Shown here piece after piece: positions 8,454-22,389 of a stretch of 62,640 bases of DNA; the stretch's first letter is position 1; every line of letters starts with the position of its first letter. The notes under the pieces were generated by a model. That model ran no database searches, was not told the origin of the DNA, and saw only the letters and a list, made by a program, of their open reading frames with translations. The position numbers and the translations under genes are program-made. Source of the stretch: Nocardioides sp. (GTDB lineage Bacteria > Actinomycetota > Actinomycetes > Propionibacteriales > Nocardioidaceae); contig NZ_JACIXG010000023.1 in NCBI RefSeq assembly GCF_014360585.1, positions 1 through 62,640 of the forward strand. The letters are read 5' to 3'.

Positions 8454-8687
8454 TCAGTCGCCGAGACGCTTGAACGGCTCGATGGCGAAGACGACGTCGA
8501 CGGCGACGTCGAAGTAGGCGGCGATCCGCAGAGCAAGATGCAACGAGGGGCTGTATTCGCCCCGCTCCAGGTAGCCCACGGTCTGGTAGTGGACGCCGAG
8601 GGCGTCGGCGAGCTCCCGACGGGAGATGCCGCGCTCGGCGCGTAGCATCGCGATCCGGTTGTAGACGGTGTCCGATTCGTTGGCCAC
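8454..8687 (-). CDS. XRE-family regulator (YgzD-like, short)
   Basis: The 77-residue protein is a single helix-turn-helix: NRIAMLRAERGISRRELADALGVHYQTVGYLERGEYSPSL with the recognition helix near residues 32-41, ending in VVFAIEPFKRL. Proteins of this kind often sit beside ABC-2 exporters. It starts only 3 nt after the permease gene stop and is probably the last gene of the exporter operon, likely acting as its autoregulator. Confidence 0.8.
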   Translation of the reverse strand: MANESDTVYNRIAMLRAERGISRRELADALGVHYQTVGYLERGEYSPSLHLALRIAAYFDVAVDVVFAIEPFKRLGD

Positions 8688-8690
8688 AGG

Positions 8691-9557
8691 TCAGTAGCCC
8701 CTGGTCATGACCTTGTCGCGCGCGGCCGCGATCGCGGAGCCGGTCTGGCGGCGAGCCATCCGGCGGAGCACGATCGGTGCCAGCACGAGCCCGATGACGG
8801 CCCAGACACCGAGGACGGCGAACATCTCGACCGTGCGCCAGGAGTCTCCGATCTCGGCCGCCTCCGCCCCAGCGGGCATCATCGCGGACCGGGTGCCGAG
8901 CCCGAGCCAGTAGAAGGGGAAGACCTGCCCGACCCACTGCAGCCAGGTGGGCATCGCGGTGATCGGGTAGAAGATGCCGGAGATCGCGATCAACAGCATC
9001 GAGGCCAGCATGATCAGCATCGACTGGGCGCTCGACTTGAAGATCGAGCCGAGCGCCGACCCGATCGGAACGGTCGCGACCATGCCGACGACGAAGATGA
9101 CCGGGAGCAGCAGCGCCGTGCGGCCGTCGATCCGAAGGTCGCCGATCACCGTCACCGCGGGAATCGCGAGCAGCACCAGGCTGGCCAGCGTGGTCAGCCC
9201 GAAGAACCAGATCTTGCCGATCAGGTAGCCGAGCATCCCGTCGGGCGTCGCTTTGGCCCGCAGCAGCGTGCCGTCCTCGCGGTCGGTGGCGATCTGCATC
9301 GCCGGGCCCGCGAGGCCGCCGAAGGCGATCGACATCCCGATCAGGCTCGGCAGCACCATCGCACCCAGTGCGAGGTCGGTGCCGGGCACGGTGTTGCCGC
9401 GCATGAACAGCAGCGTCACCGTGAAGCTGATCGGGAAGAGAAGCATCCAGAAGATGTCGCCGACGTCGGTCAGCGAATACTTGGTCTCCAGCCAGCCGCG
9501 GTGCAGCCCGGCGCGTACGGCAACGCCGCACGTGCTTGTCGTCCCGGTGGTGATCAT
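8691..9557 (-). CDS. ABC-2 type transporter permease
   Basis: The 288-residue integral membrane protein has about six hydrophobic segments in ABC-2 order, including DIFWMLLFPISFTVTLLFM near residue 33, ALGAMVLPSLIGMSIAF near 64, and a late SMLIMLASMLLIAISGIFY segment. Its start overlaps the ATPase stop by four bases (ATGA), showing coupled translation. Together they should form an exporter of a drug, lipid or peptide. The substrate is not predictable. Confidence 0.85.
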   Translation of the reverse strand: MITTGTTSTCGVAVRAGLHRGWLETKYSLTDVGDIFWMLLFPISFTVTLLFMRGNTVPGTDLALGAMVLPSLIGMSIAFGGLAGPAMQIATDREDGTLLRAKATPDGMLGYLIGKIWFFGLTTLASLVLLAIPAVTVIGDLRIDGRTALLLPVIFVVGMVATVPIGSALGSIFKSSAQSMLIMLASMLLIAISGIFYPITAMPTWLQWVGQVFPFYWLGLGTRSAMMPAGAEAAEIGDSWRTVEMFAVLGVWAVIGLVLAPIVLRRMARRQTGSAIAAARDKVMTRGY

Positions 9558-10498
9558 GAGAGCGCCTCCAGCTTCTCGTGCTCGTCGGCCTGGCCGCTCT
9601 CGACCCGCTGGACGAGCGCGAGGTAGGTGTCCTCGAGGTTGGCCCGTTTCACCTCGAGCTCGGTCACGTCGGGGTCGGTCGCGAGCAGGCGGCGTACGAA
9701 CTCGGTCGGATCACGGTCCTCGACGGCGTGCACGTGCCGCTCGTCTCCGGCGGTCCAGCGGACCTCCGCCTTGGTCGCGAGGTCGAGGGCCAGCTTGTCG
9801 GGACTGCCGTCGGCGATGATCGTGCCGCGGTCGAGCACGAGGATCCGGTCGGCGAGCTTCTCCGCCTCGGCCAGGTCGTGGGTGGTCAGCAGCACGGTGG
9901 TGTTCTCGAAGTCGGAGAGCCGGTGCACCAGTTCGTGGAACTCTCGTCGCGCGTGCGGGTCGAAGCCGGCCGTCGGCTCGTCGAGGAACACCAGCTCAGG
10001 ACGGCCGACGATGCCGATCGCAACGTCGACCCGGCGGCGCTGACCGCCGGAGAGCCGCATCACCCTCTGCTCGGCGTGGGCGGTGAGGCCCACGAGGGCG
10101 AGGAGCTCGTCGACGTCCCACGGGCGAGGGACCTCAGCGGTGGCGTACGGCGCGTAGAACCGCGCGTGGTAGTCGAGCAGGTCGCGAACCCGCCAGCGGC
10201 TGTGGTCCCGCCATGACTGGAGCACCACGCCGACCCGCGCACGCCACCGCTCGTCGCCCCGTGCCGGGTCGGATCCCAGGACGCAGACGTCGCCTGACGT
10301 CGGCATCCGGAATCCTTCAAGGACCTCGATGGTCGTGGTCTTGCCGGCGCCGTTGGGCCCGAGCAGGGCGACGACCTCGCCGCGACGAGCAGAGAAGGTC
10401 GCGCCCTTGAGCACCTCGTTGCTGCCGTAGCGCACCCGCAGGTCGCGCACGTCGAGTGCCAGGTCGGTGAGCGCTGTTGTGCTCTCGCTATCGGACAT
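9554..10498 (-). CDS. ABC exporter ATP-binding protein
   Basis: The 314-residue ATPase has Walker A GPNGAGKTT near residues 46-54, the signature LSGGQRRRV, Walker B LVFLDEPTAGFDP and the H-loop LLTTHDLAEAE. The C-terminal extension (DVTELEVKRANLEDTYLALV) is the DrrA-like domain seen in drug and lipid exporters. It leads a minus-strand operon with its permease and the XRE regulator. Confidence 0.9.
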   Translation of the reverse strand: MSDSESTTALTDLALDVRDLRVRYGSNEVLKGATFSARRGEVVALLGPNGAGKTTTIEVLEGFRMPTSGDVCVLGSDPARGDERWRARVGVVLQSWRDHSRWRVRDLLDYHARFYAPYATAEVPRPWDVDELLALVGLTAHAEQRVMRLSGGQRRRVDVAIGIVGRPELVFLDEPTAGFDPHARREFHELVHRLSDFENTTVLLTTHDLAEAEKLADRILVLDRGTIIADGSPDKLALDLATKAEVRWTAGDERHVHAVEDRDPTEFVRRLLATDPDVTELEVKRANLEDTYLALVQRVESGQADEHEKLEALS

Positions 10499-10556
10499 AG
10501 CAGGAATACTACGACTGATAGACGAAGTGCGACAGCAAATTGGGTGGCCTCCCGGC

Positions 10557-12245
10557 TCAGCGCTCCTTGGAGCGGACCCGGATCCCGGTGAGGGGGACGG
10601 TGGTCGTCCCGCTCGGGTCGGTGAAGAAGTCGTTGCCCTCGCCGTCGACCACGATGAAGGCGGGGAAGTTTTCCACCTCGATCTTCCAGACCGCCTCCAT
10701 GCCGAGCTCGGGATACTCCAGCACCTCGACGGACTTGATGCAGTCCTGCGCGAGCCGGGCGGCCGGGCCGCCGATGGAACCGAGGTAGAAACCGCCGTAC
10801 GTCCCGCAGGCCTCGGCGACGACCTTGGAGCGGTTTCCCTTGGCGAGCATGACCATGGAGCCGCCGGCGGCCTGGAACTGCTCGACGTAGGAGTCCATCC
10901 GGCCGGCTGTGGTCGGGCCGAAGGAGCCGGACGCCATGCCTTCCGGCGTCTTGGCCGGGCCGGCGTAGTAGACCGGATGGTTCTTCATGTACTCCGGCAT
11001 CTCCTCGCCGGCGTCCAGTCGCTCCTTGATCTTGGCGTGCGCGATGTCGCGAGCCACGACCATCGGGCCGCTCAGCGAGAGCCGGGTCTTGACCGGGTGC
11101 TGCGAGAGCGTCTCCAGGATCGAGGACATCGGCTGGTTGAGGTCGATGTCCACGACCTCGCCGGCCGCGATCTCCTCGGCCATCCCGGCGTCCGGCATGT
11201 ACTGCGCCGGATCGGTCTCGAGCTGCTCGAGGAACACCCCGTCGCGGGTGATCTTGCCCAGCGCCTGGCGGTCGGCGGAGCAGGAGACCGCGATCGCCAC
11301 CGGGCAGGAGGCGCCGTGGCGGGGGAGTCGGACGACGCGTACGTCGTGGCAGAAGTACTTGCCGCCGAACTGGGCCCCGATCCCGAAGGACTGGGTGAGC
11401 TCGAAGACCTTCTCCTCGAGCTCCGTGTCACGGAAGCCGTGGGCGCTCATCGACCCCTCGGTCGGCAGGTTGTCGAGGTAGTGGGCCGAGGCGTACTTGG
11501 CCGTCTTCAGGGCGAACTCCGCGGACGTCCCGCCGATGACGACGGCGAGGTGGTACGGCGGGCACGCGGCGGTGCCCAGCGAGCGGATCTTCTCGTCGAG
11601 GAAGGACAGGATCCGGTCGGGGTGCAGGATCGCCTTGGTCTCCTGGAACAGGAACGACTTGTTGGCCGAGCCGCCGCCCTTGGCCATGAAGAGGAACTTG
11701 TACTCCGGGCCGTTCTCACCCTCGGCGGTCGAGTAGATCTCGACCTGCGCGGGCAGGTTGGAGCCGGTGTTCTTCTCCTCGTACGTGGTCAGCGGCGCGA
11801 GCTGGGAGTAGCGCAGGTTGAGCTTGGTGTAGGCGTCGTAGACGCCGCGGCTGACGGTCTCGGCATCGTCGGCGCCGGTGAGCACGCCCTCGGACTTCTT
11901 GCCCATCACGATGGCGGTGCCGGTGTCCTGGCACATCGGCAGGATCCCGCCGGCGGAGATGTTGACGTTCTTGAGCAGGTCGAGCGCGACGAAGCGGTCG
12001 TTGCCGGAGGCCTCGGGGTCGTCGATGATCTTGCGGAGCTGCGCGAGGTGGGCCGGGCGGAGGTACTGGTTGATGTCCTTCATCGCCTCGGCGGTCAGCC
12101 GGCGGATCGCCTCGGGCTCGACCTTCAGGAACTTACGCCCGTCGACCTCGACCTCTTCCACCCCCTCGCTGCTGATCAGCCGGTAAGGAGTGTCGTCCTT
12201 ACCGGTCGGGAGGAGGTCGGAATACCGGAACTCAACGTCAGCCAC
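10557..12245 (-). CDS. fum: Class I (iron-sulfur) fumarate hydratase
   Basis: The 562-residue enzyme catalyses fumarate to malate using a [4Fe-4S] cluster. Likely ligand cysteines lie near residues 105 (PMCQDTGT), 228 ([13 protein letters not shown]) and 314 ([11 protein letters not shown]). The C-terminal beta domain contains [18 protein letters not shown]. Length fits FumA/FumB (about 550). The GTG at 12245 is chosen because conservation begins at [12 protein letters not shown]; upstream sequence is low-complexity. It is unrelated to the class II enzyme at 59-1447, so the strain has an oxygen-sensitive and an oxygen-stable fumarase. Confidence 0.9.
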   Translation of the reverse strand: MADVEFRYSDLLPTGKDDTPYRLISSEGVEEVEVDGRKFLKVEPEAIRRLTAEAMKDINQYLRPAHLAQLRKIIDDPEASGNDRFVALDLLKNVNISAGGILPMCQDTGTAIVMGKKSEGVLTGADDAETVSRGVYDAYTKLNLRYSQLAPLTTYEEKNTGSNLPAQVEIYSTAEGENGPEYKFLFMAKGGGSANKSFLFQETKAILHPDRILSFLDEKIRSLGTAACPPYHLAVVIGGTSAEFALKTAKYASAHYLDNLPTEGSMSAHGFRDTELEEKVFELTQSFGIGAQFGGKYFCHDVRVVRLPRHGASCPVAIAVSCSADRQALGKITRDGVFLEQLETDPAQYMPDAGMAEEIAAGEVVDIDLNQPMSSILETLSQHPVKTRLSLSGPMVVARDIAHAKIKERLDAGEEMPEYMKNHPVYYAGPAKTPEGMASGSFGPTTAGRMDSYVEQFQAAGGSMVMLAKGNRSKVVAEACGTYGGFYLGSIGGPAARLAQDCIKSVEVLEYPELGMEAVWKIEVENFPAFIVVDGEGNDFFTDPSGTTTVPLTGIRVRSKER

Positions 12246-12379
12246 GAAAGGGAATCGTACGCCGCCCCCGGCCTCGGTCCCGACACCGAGGGCAGAGGAT
12301 GTTCGCGCCAGCCTGCTCGAGAGCGGCGTGGAGTCGTGGCTGTCACGCGCGGGGCGGGACGGGGGCTGGGAGCCGGCCG

Positions 12380-12648
12380 TCAGGCGGCGGGCCCGGCTCG
12401 CAGGGCCGCCGATGCCGCGACCAGCGTCGCCACCACGGAGGCACTGAAGGCGGGATCCATCACCGCTGCGGAGCACGGGCCGCGGGACGGGCCGGACGGC
12501 AGCACCAGGCCGGAGACGAGCGCGCGGTAGGTCTGGACCCCGCCCTGCCGTGGGTCCGGGGGCAGGCGGTGAACGCAGTCGTCGGCGCCGACCAGCCGGC
12601 CCAGGGCCCGGAGCCCACCAGCCCCACGCGCAGGACGCGCTCAGGCAT
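12380..12648 (-). pseudogene. Decayed Gfo/Idh/MocA-type oxidoreductase
   Basis: The start reads [17 protein letters not shown], a typical N-terminal Rossmann strand of Gfo/Idh/MocA dehydrogenases, but the frame is lost at once. In another frame the sequence resumes as [18 protein letters not shown] and then [17 protein letters not shown], which resembles the C-terminal end of the same family, with a stop at 12380-12382. The middle (about 250 residues) is missing. This looks like an internal deletion with a frame change. Upstream, 12649-12789 has only a short reading frame ending LVVVLTDA whose stop overlaps this ATG, perhaps the tail of another lost gene. 12246-12379 shows nothing clear. Confidence 0.45.
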
Positions 12649-12789
12649 CGGTGAGCACCACCACGAGCCGGGTGTGCCTGGACATGTGATCCTCGAACTC
12701 GCTCGGGTGCTCTCCTGACTTCGGCAACCTACCCGAGCGTGTCAGCCGGCGAGGCCCATCGCGAACACATGCAGGGCACTGTTGGCGGA

Positions 12790-14223
12790 TCAGGGGACGG
12801 GAGGCATCTCGGTCTGGCGCGAGTCGAGGCCGACCCTCGGCTTGCGCCAGTTGCCCCGGGTGAAGTCGGGGATCTCCACCGGCTTGCCGTTCTTGGCCAG
12901 CGACTCGACGCTCAGCGGGACCGGTGAGCACCACATGGCCGAGTCGTAGACGTCGATGTCGGGGACCAGCCCGGCGCGCATCGTCTGGATGAGACGCCAC
13001 TGCAGGATGTAGTCCATGCCGCCGTGACCGCTCCCGGAGGCGTCGTCCTCGAGCTCCTTCCAGAGCCAGTGGTCGAACTCTTGGCGCAGCGCCTTGAAGC
13101 CGCGCCAGGTGTCGCCGCTGTGCAGCGGCTCGGCGTAGACGCGGGCGCCGGTCGAGTCGCCGCCGACGTAGTCCTCGAACAGGCCGCGGCTGCCCTCGAT
13201 GCTGTTGATGCGGCTGTAGGGCCGGGGCTGGCTCACGTTGTGCTCGGCGCTGATGGTGCGACCCCCGGAGGTGGTGATCTCGCAGCTGATGCGGTCGCCG
13301 TTGATGTACTCCTCCTTCCACGACCGGTGGTCGCGGGGGACGAAGCGCTCGCGGTAGTCGGCCAGGCCCCGCGGCGCGGTCGCGGTGGCGGCCAGCGTGA
13401 CGGCTCGGTCGCCGCGGTTGATGTCCATCGCGGCAGCGATCGGCGCCAGGCCGTGCATCGGGTAGAAGCTGGCGGTGCTGCGGGTGTGCCACAGGCGCCG
13501 CCAGTCGTCGGTGTAGTAGCCGTCGTTGAACAGCAGGGCTCGCAGATCGTGCAGGTAGCCGCCGGCGCCGTGGGTGATGTCGCCGAAGACCCCCTCGTGC
13601 GCCATCTTGAGCATCGCCAGCTCGTTGCGGCCGTAGCTGCAGTTCTCGGCGAGCAGCAGGTGCTTCCGGGTCACCTCGGAGGTGTTGACCAGGTCCCACA
13701 GCTCGTCGAGCTGCGTGGCGATCGGCAGCTCGACGGCGACGTGCGCGCCGGCCAGCATCGAGGTCCGCGCCTGGTCGTAGTGGAACTCCCAGGGGGTGGC
13801 GATGTAGACGAGGTCGAGCTCCTCGCGGTCGAGCATCTGCTTGAAGGAGCCACGCTCGCCGCCGTACTCCTTGGGGCGGGTCTTGCCGCGCGCGACGAGG
13901 TCGTCGGCCACCCGCGTGGCGCGGTCGGCGCGGATGTCGCACACCGCGACCACGTGCGCGCCGGGGATGTCGGCCCAGCCACGGGCCATGCCGAAGCCGC
14001 GGTTGCCGAGGCCGATCAGCCCGATGCGGACGATCTCGTGTGCTTCGAAGGCCTGGTTGACCATGGTGCGCTGGCCGGCGGCCCGCGCCGGGGTGGCGCC
14101 TGCGGTGAGGGCGCCGATGCCCAGGGCGGCCCCGCCCACTGCGGCGGCGGAGCCTAGGACGCTGCGCCGGGAGAACCCGGTAGCGAGCTTGGTGTCGGGC
14201 GTGGTGATGGACGTCGTCTGCAT
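12790..14223 (-). CDS. Tat-exported GH109-like Gfo/Idh/MocA protein
   Basis: The 477-residue protein has a twin-arginine signal (FSRRSVLGSAAAVGGAALG, residues about 14-32) ending at TPARAAG. Next comes an NAD-binding fold (IGLIGLGNRGFGMARG, VVAVCDIRADRA) and the ATPWEFH segment. The overall pattern, including AENCSYGRNELAM and GAGGYLHDLRALLF, resembles glycoside hydrolase family 109, which cleaves alpha-N-acetylgalactosamine by an NAD-dependent mechanism. Specificity is inferred. The ATG at 14223 is chosen because the signal follows it. Tandem TGATCG boxes lie upstream. Confidence 0.75.
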   Translation of the reverse strand: MQTTSITTPDTKLATGFSRRSVLGSAAAVGGAALGIGALTAGATPARAAGQRTMVNQAFEAHEIVRIGLIGLGNRGFGMARGWADIPGAHVVAVCDIRADRATRVADDLVARGKTRPKEYGGERGSFKQMLDREELDLVYIATPWEFHYDQARTSMLAGAHVAVELPIATQLDELWDLVNTSEVTRKHLLLAENCSYGRNELAMLKMAHEGVFGDITHGAGGYLHDLRALLFNDGYYTDDWRRLWHTRSTASFYPMHGLAPIAAAMDINRGDRAVTLAATATAPRGLADYRERFVPRDHRSWKEEYINGDRISCEITTSGGRTISAEHNVSQPRPYSRINSIEGSRGLFEDYVGGDSTGARVYAEPLHSGDTWRGFKALRQEFDHWLWKELEDDASGSGHGGMDYILQWRLIQTMRAGLVPDIDVYDSAMWCSPVPLSVESLAKNGKPVEIPDFTRGNWRKPRVGLDSRQTEMPPVP

Positions 14224-14264
14224 GTCTTCGCTCCGAGGTCGAGGTCGGGCCGACACGGCCTGAT

Positions 14265-14284
14265 TGATCGTTTATGATCGAAAC
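14265..14284. promoter_or_regulatory. Candidate operator upstream of the GH109-like gene
   Basis: TGATCGTTTA is followed directly by TGATCGAAAC, two 10-nt half-repeats one DNA turn apart in an AT-rich patch 42-61 nt before the ATG at 14223. Minus-strand reading gives a TTTCGATCA-type box like those of some DeoR-family sugar regulators. No cognate regulator is adjacent. Confidence 0.35.
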
Positions 14285-14337
14285 AATGCTTGTATCGGCA
14301 GAATCAATCGCTCAGGAAGACTGTAGGGCACGTCACA

Positions 14338-14368
14338 TCGCGGCGCTAGACCCTTGCGCGCCGCGATC
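14338..14368. terminator. GC-rich hairpin upstream of the thi leader
   Basis: Perfect 10-nt arms ATCGCGGCGC / GCGCCGCGAT flank an 11-nt loop. It lies in the 268-nt gap between the GH109-like start and the riboswitch. The remaining 14369-14491 holds the presumed thi promoter, with no clear hexamers seen. Confidence 0.35.
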
Positions 14369-14491
14369 GACACGATCGGCTCGTCGCGGGGGTCAGGGGC
14401 GACGGCGCCGCGGATCTCGACCTACCAGAGGTATCCCGCTGGATGGGCCTAGGGCTGGGGCTTTTCGGTGGTGCGCGCTATGGTCGGAGAC

Positions 14492-14582
14492 GTCCACACG
14501 GGAGTCCGCGGCAGCGGGCTGAGAGGGAGCTAAGGCCGCTCCGACCGTTACACCTGATCCGGATCATGCCGGCGAAGGAAGT
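14492..14582 (+). ncRNA. TPP riboswitch (THI element)
   Basis: Conserved TPP-aptamer blocks occur in order: ACACGGGAGTCCG (P1/P2 5' side), GGGCTGAGAGGG (the CUGAGA pyrimidine-sensing motif), GACCGTTACACCTGATC and GATCATGCCGGCGAAGGAA (the pyrophosphate-sensing arm and P1 closure). The 3' end includes GAAGGAA, the ribosome-binding site of thiE. Thiamine pyrophosphate binding should therefore hide the Shine-Dalgarno and block translation of the whole coupled operon. No terminator hairpin is seen between the aptamer and the gene. Confidence 0.95.
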
Positions 14583-14590
14583 GATTGGTT

Positions 14591-15195
14591 GTGCCTCTTC
14601 CACGTATTTTCTGCTTGGTCTCCTCGAGCGAGGATCTCGCGCTGCTGCCCGCATTCGCGGAGCTCGGCGTCGCCGGTTTCCAGGTGCGCGACAAGGCCGC
14701 GACGACCCGCGAGCTGCTCGCTCTGACCGCGGCCGTGATCGAGCGGGTCGCGGCGTACGAGGCCTGCGTCGTCGTCGACGACCGGCTCGATGTGGCGCTC
14801 GCGGCCGGTGCACACGGTGTCCACCTCGGTGCCGCCGACCTGCCGGTGGCCGATGCCCGCCGGATGGCCGACGCGGTCGCTCCGGGGCTGGTCATCGGGG
14901 CGACCTGCCGCGACCGTGCCGCGGTCGAGGCGGCGGCCGCCGCAGGTGCTGACTACGCCGGCTTCGGGCCGGTCTTCGCGACCTCGTCCAAGGCGGGGCT
15001 TCCCGACCCGCTCGGCGTCTCCGCCGTCGCTGACGCAGCCGGGGTGCTGCCGCTGATCGCGATCGGCGGGATCTCGACGACGTCGGCCGGCCCGGTGCGC
15101 GCCGCCGGCGCCCACGGGGTCGCCGTGATCGGCGGTCTCTGGCGACAACCCGATCCACTGCAAGCCGCGAAGGAGCTCGTGGAAGCGGTCGGCTG

Positions 15196-15196
<1 letters not shown>
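14591..15196 (+). CDS. thiE: Thiamine-phosphate synthase (first copy)
   Basis: The 201-residue TIM-barrel enzyme joins hydroxymethylpyrimidine diphosphate and thiazole phosphate to thiamine phosphate. Visible blocks: FQVRDKAATTRELL near residue 27, VVVDDRLDVALAAGAHGVHL near 57, GADYAGFGPVFATSSKAG near 116, and IAIGGISTTSAGPVRAAGA. The usual GVSTH segment reads GATCRD. The GTG at 14591 lies 10 nt after GAAGGAA at the riboswitch end; a TTG at 14585 is less likely. Its stop overlaps thiO by one base. A second thiE-like gene lies later in the operon. Confidence 0.9.
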
Positions 15197-20578
<5,382 letters not shown>

Positions 20579-20596
20579 CCCGCCGATCCGACGGTG

Positions 20597-21493
20597 CTAT
20601 CGGTTCGCCAGGCTCTCGTAGAGCCTGGCGAACCCCTCCGCGCCGTGCCCCGCGGCGATCTGTCCGCTGATCAGCGCCTGGACCTCGGCGATCGGGGCGG
20701 GGTCGACGCCCTCCTCCTCGCTGGCTCGCACGATGTGCGAGAGGTCGGAGAACTCCAGGCTCTGCTGGCCCGCGACGGTGTAGTCACCGCCGTCGATGAC
20801 CTTCGCGTAGTCGGCGAGCTCCTCGGTCATCGCTGCCAGGAACGGCGCCTGCCGTGCCGCGAACTCGGACGCGCTCATCCCCATGGCGGCGACCATCGCG
20901 GCCCCGTGGAAGAAGCCCGTGAACATCTGGTACATCCCCGACAGGATGGCCAGGTCCACCAGCGATGCCCGGCCGGCGTCCTCGCCGTGGAACTCGCTGG
21001 TGGCCCAGACCTCGAGCATCGGCAGGAGGGCTTCGTACGCCGCCCGCGAGCCGCTGTAGAAGATCTGAGCCGCGCGGGATCCGATCATCGACGGCACGGC
21101 CATGATGGCACCGTCGAGGTAGTCGATGCCGTGCTCGGCCGCCCAGGCGGCGAGCTCGCGGGACTCGTTCGGCGTCGTCGTCGTGACGTTGACCAGGGTG
21201 CGTCCGCGCAGCTCGCCGGCGACCGGGCCGAGGGTCTCCTCGACCGAGGAGCGCTTGAGCAGGCAGGCGATGATCACGGGGCTGGCCAGCACCGCCTCCC
21301 GGGCCGAGTGCGCGGCATCGGCGCCTCGGCCCGACAGGTCGGTGGCACGGCCAGGGGTGCGGTTCCAGACGGTCACGGATCGGCCGGCGTCGAGCAGGGC
21401 AGTCGCCAGCGCGCTGCCCATCGCGCCGAGTCCGAGCACGCTGACGTCGGTCGGGTGGGTCGGGTTTCGATCGGTCTCTGACACGACATCCAT
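20597..21493 (-). CDS. NAD(P)-dependent imine-reductase-like oxidoreductase
   Basis: The 298-residue protein has an N-terminal NADP fold (VSVLGLGAMGSALATALLDAG, WNRTPGRA) as in 6-phosphogluconate / hydroxyisobutyrate dehydrogenases. Its C-terminal domain contains LSGMYQMFTGFFHGAAMVAA, typical of imine reductases that work as domain-swapped dimers. The natural substrate is unknown. It converges on thiC, and a hairpin overlaps its last codons. An imperfect dyad lies upstream of its start. Confidence 0.82.
   Translation of the reverse strand: MDVVSETDRNPTHPTDVSVLGLGAMGSALATALLDAGRSVTVWNRTPGRATDLSGRGADAAHSAREAVLASPVIIACLLKRSSVEETLGPVAGELRGRTLVNVTTTTPNESRELAAWAAEHGIDYLDGAIMAVPSMIGSRAAQIFYSGSRAAYEALLPMLEVWATSEFHGEDAGRASLVDLAILSGMYQMFTGFFHGAAMVAAMGMSASEFAARQAPFLAAMTEELADYAKVIDGGDYTVAGQQSLEFSDLSHIVRASEEEGVDPAPIAEVQALISGQIAAGHGAEGFARLYESLANR
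20602..20634. terminator. Perfect hairpin between convergent thiC and oxidoreductase
   Basis: Perfect 15-nt arms (20602-20616 and 20620-20634) with a CGT loop. It lies 24 nt after the thiC stop and inside the last coding segment of the minus-strand oxidoreductase (stop at 20597-20599), where it encodes GFARLYESLAN. No T-run, as common in actinomycetes. Confidence 0.7.
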
Positions 21494-21519
21494 GCTGGAG
21501 GAGATCGTCGATCAGGGGG

Positions 21520-21544
21520 AGTACCCACTATTTACTGGGGTACT
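21520..21544. promoter_or_regulatory. Candidate operator upstream of the oxidoreductase
   Basis: Inverted 7-nt arms AGTACCC / GGGTACT are separated by 11 AT-rich bases that include TAAATA on the minus strand, a possible -10 box. The site is 27-51 nt before the ATG at 21493. Confidence 0.35.
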
Positions 21545-21637
21545 TACCATCAGGTAAGCGCAGCAGCCCGAGCGAGAGACCGGCGCCGAGGTAAAGGATC
21601 AGGGATGATCCTGACAGACGGCAGCCGCGATCGCCGA

Positions 21638-21643
21638 TAGCAT
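21638..21643 (+). promoter_or_regulatory. Leaderless -10 box, first LiaF-like gene
   Basis: TAGCAT lies 8 nt before the ATG at 21652. The identical hexamer lies 7 nt before the paralogous gene at 22390, which supports both starts. Confidence 0.5.
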
Positions 21644-21651
21644 TCATGATC

Positions 21652-22317
21652 ATGGGCCTCCCCGAACCGCACCCCGGCCAGCCTCGACGAGCCGACCTGC
21701 GCGTCAGCGACGCCGACCGCCATGAGGTGGCCGACATCCTGCGCGAGGCCGCCGGCGAGGGCCGGCTGGACATCGAGGAGCTCGAGGAGCGGATCGAGGA
21801 GGCCTACAAGGCCAAGACGTACGCCGATCTGGAGCCGATCACGCAGGACCTCCCGGTCGCAGGGCGGCCGCCCGTGGCACCTTCCGCGGGTTCCAGCACT
21901 GTGCCCGTCGTCTACGGCGGGGGCGAGGAGCACGACAGTGCCAGCGCGTTCCTGAGCAACGTCGAGCGCAAGGGCGTATGGATGGTTCCGCAGCAGCTGT
22001 CGGTCAACGCGGTGCTGGGTGATGCCAACATCGACCTGCGTGAGGCGCACTACTCCGCGCGCGAGGTGGTCATCAGCGCGACCTCGGTCCTGGGCAGCGT
22101 GAAGGTCACAGTGCCGCCGAACGTGCACGTGATCGTCGAGGGCAACGGTGTCCTGGGCGACTTCAAGGAGCCGTCCGGCAAGGTGCCCGAGGAGCTCACC
22201 GCGGACTCGCCGGTGGTGCGGGTGCGCGGCATCGCGGTGCTGGGCGACGTGACCGTCAAGCGCCGGGGTCCGCGCCCTCCGAAGCGCACGCTGAAGCAGC
22301 ATCTCGGTCTGGAGTGA
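21652..22317 (+). CDS. DUF1707 / LiaF-like C-terminal domain protein, copy 1
   Basis: The 221-residue protein has an N-terminal DUF1707 domain (LRVSDADRHEVADILREAA, EELEERIEEAYKAKTYADL; about residues 14-60). A Pro/Ala/Ser linker follows, then a C-terminal beta-rich domain like LiaF/DUF2154 with NAVLGDANIDLREAHYS and IAVLGDVTVKR. In Firmicutes LiaF senses cell-wall stress; here there is no membrane segment and the role is unknown. An upstream ATG at 21646 adds two residues, but comparison with copy 2 favours 21652. It is followed by a paralogue. Confidence 0.75.
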   Translation: MGLPEPHPGQPRRADLRVSDADRHEVADILREAAGEGRLDIEELEERIEEAYKAKTYADLEPITQDLPVAGRPPVAPSAGSSTVPVVYGGGEEHDSASAFLSNVERKGVWMVPQQLSVNAVLGDANIDLREAHYSAREVVISATSVLGSVKVTVPPNVHVIVEGNGVLGDFKEPSGKVPEELTADSPVVRVRGIAVLGDVTVKRRGPRPPKRTLKQHLGLE

Positions 22318-22376
22318 CTGGGCCCATAGCGATGGGCATCCGGGGGATTGTCGAGGCGCGCCTCCGGCCCCCGCAC

Positions 22377-22382
22377 TAGCAT
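22377..22382 (+). promoter_or_regulatory. Leaderless -10 box, second LiaF-like gene
   Basis: TAGCAT lies 7 nt before the ATG at 22390. Confidence 0.5.
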
Positions 22383-22389
22383 TCGCCTC

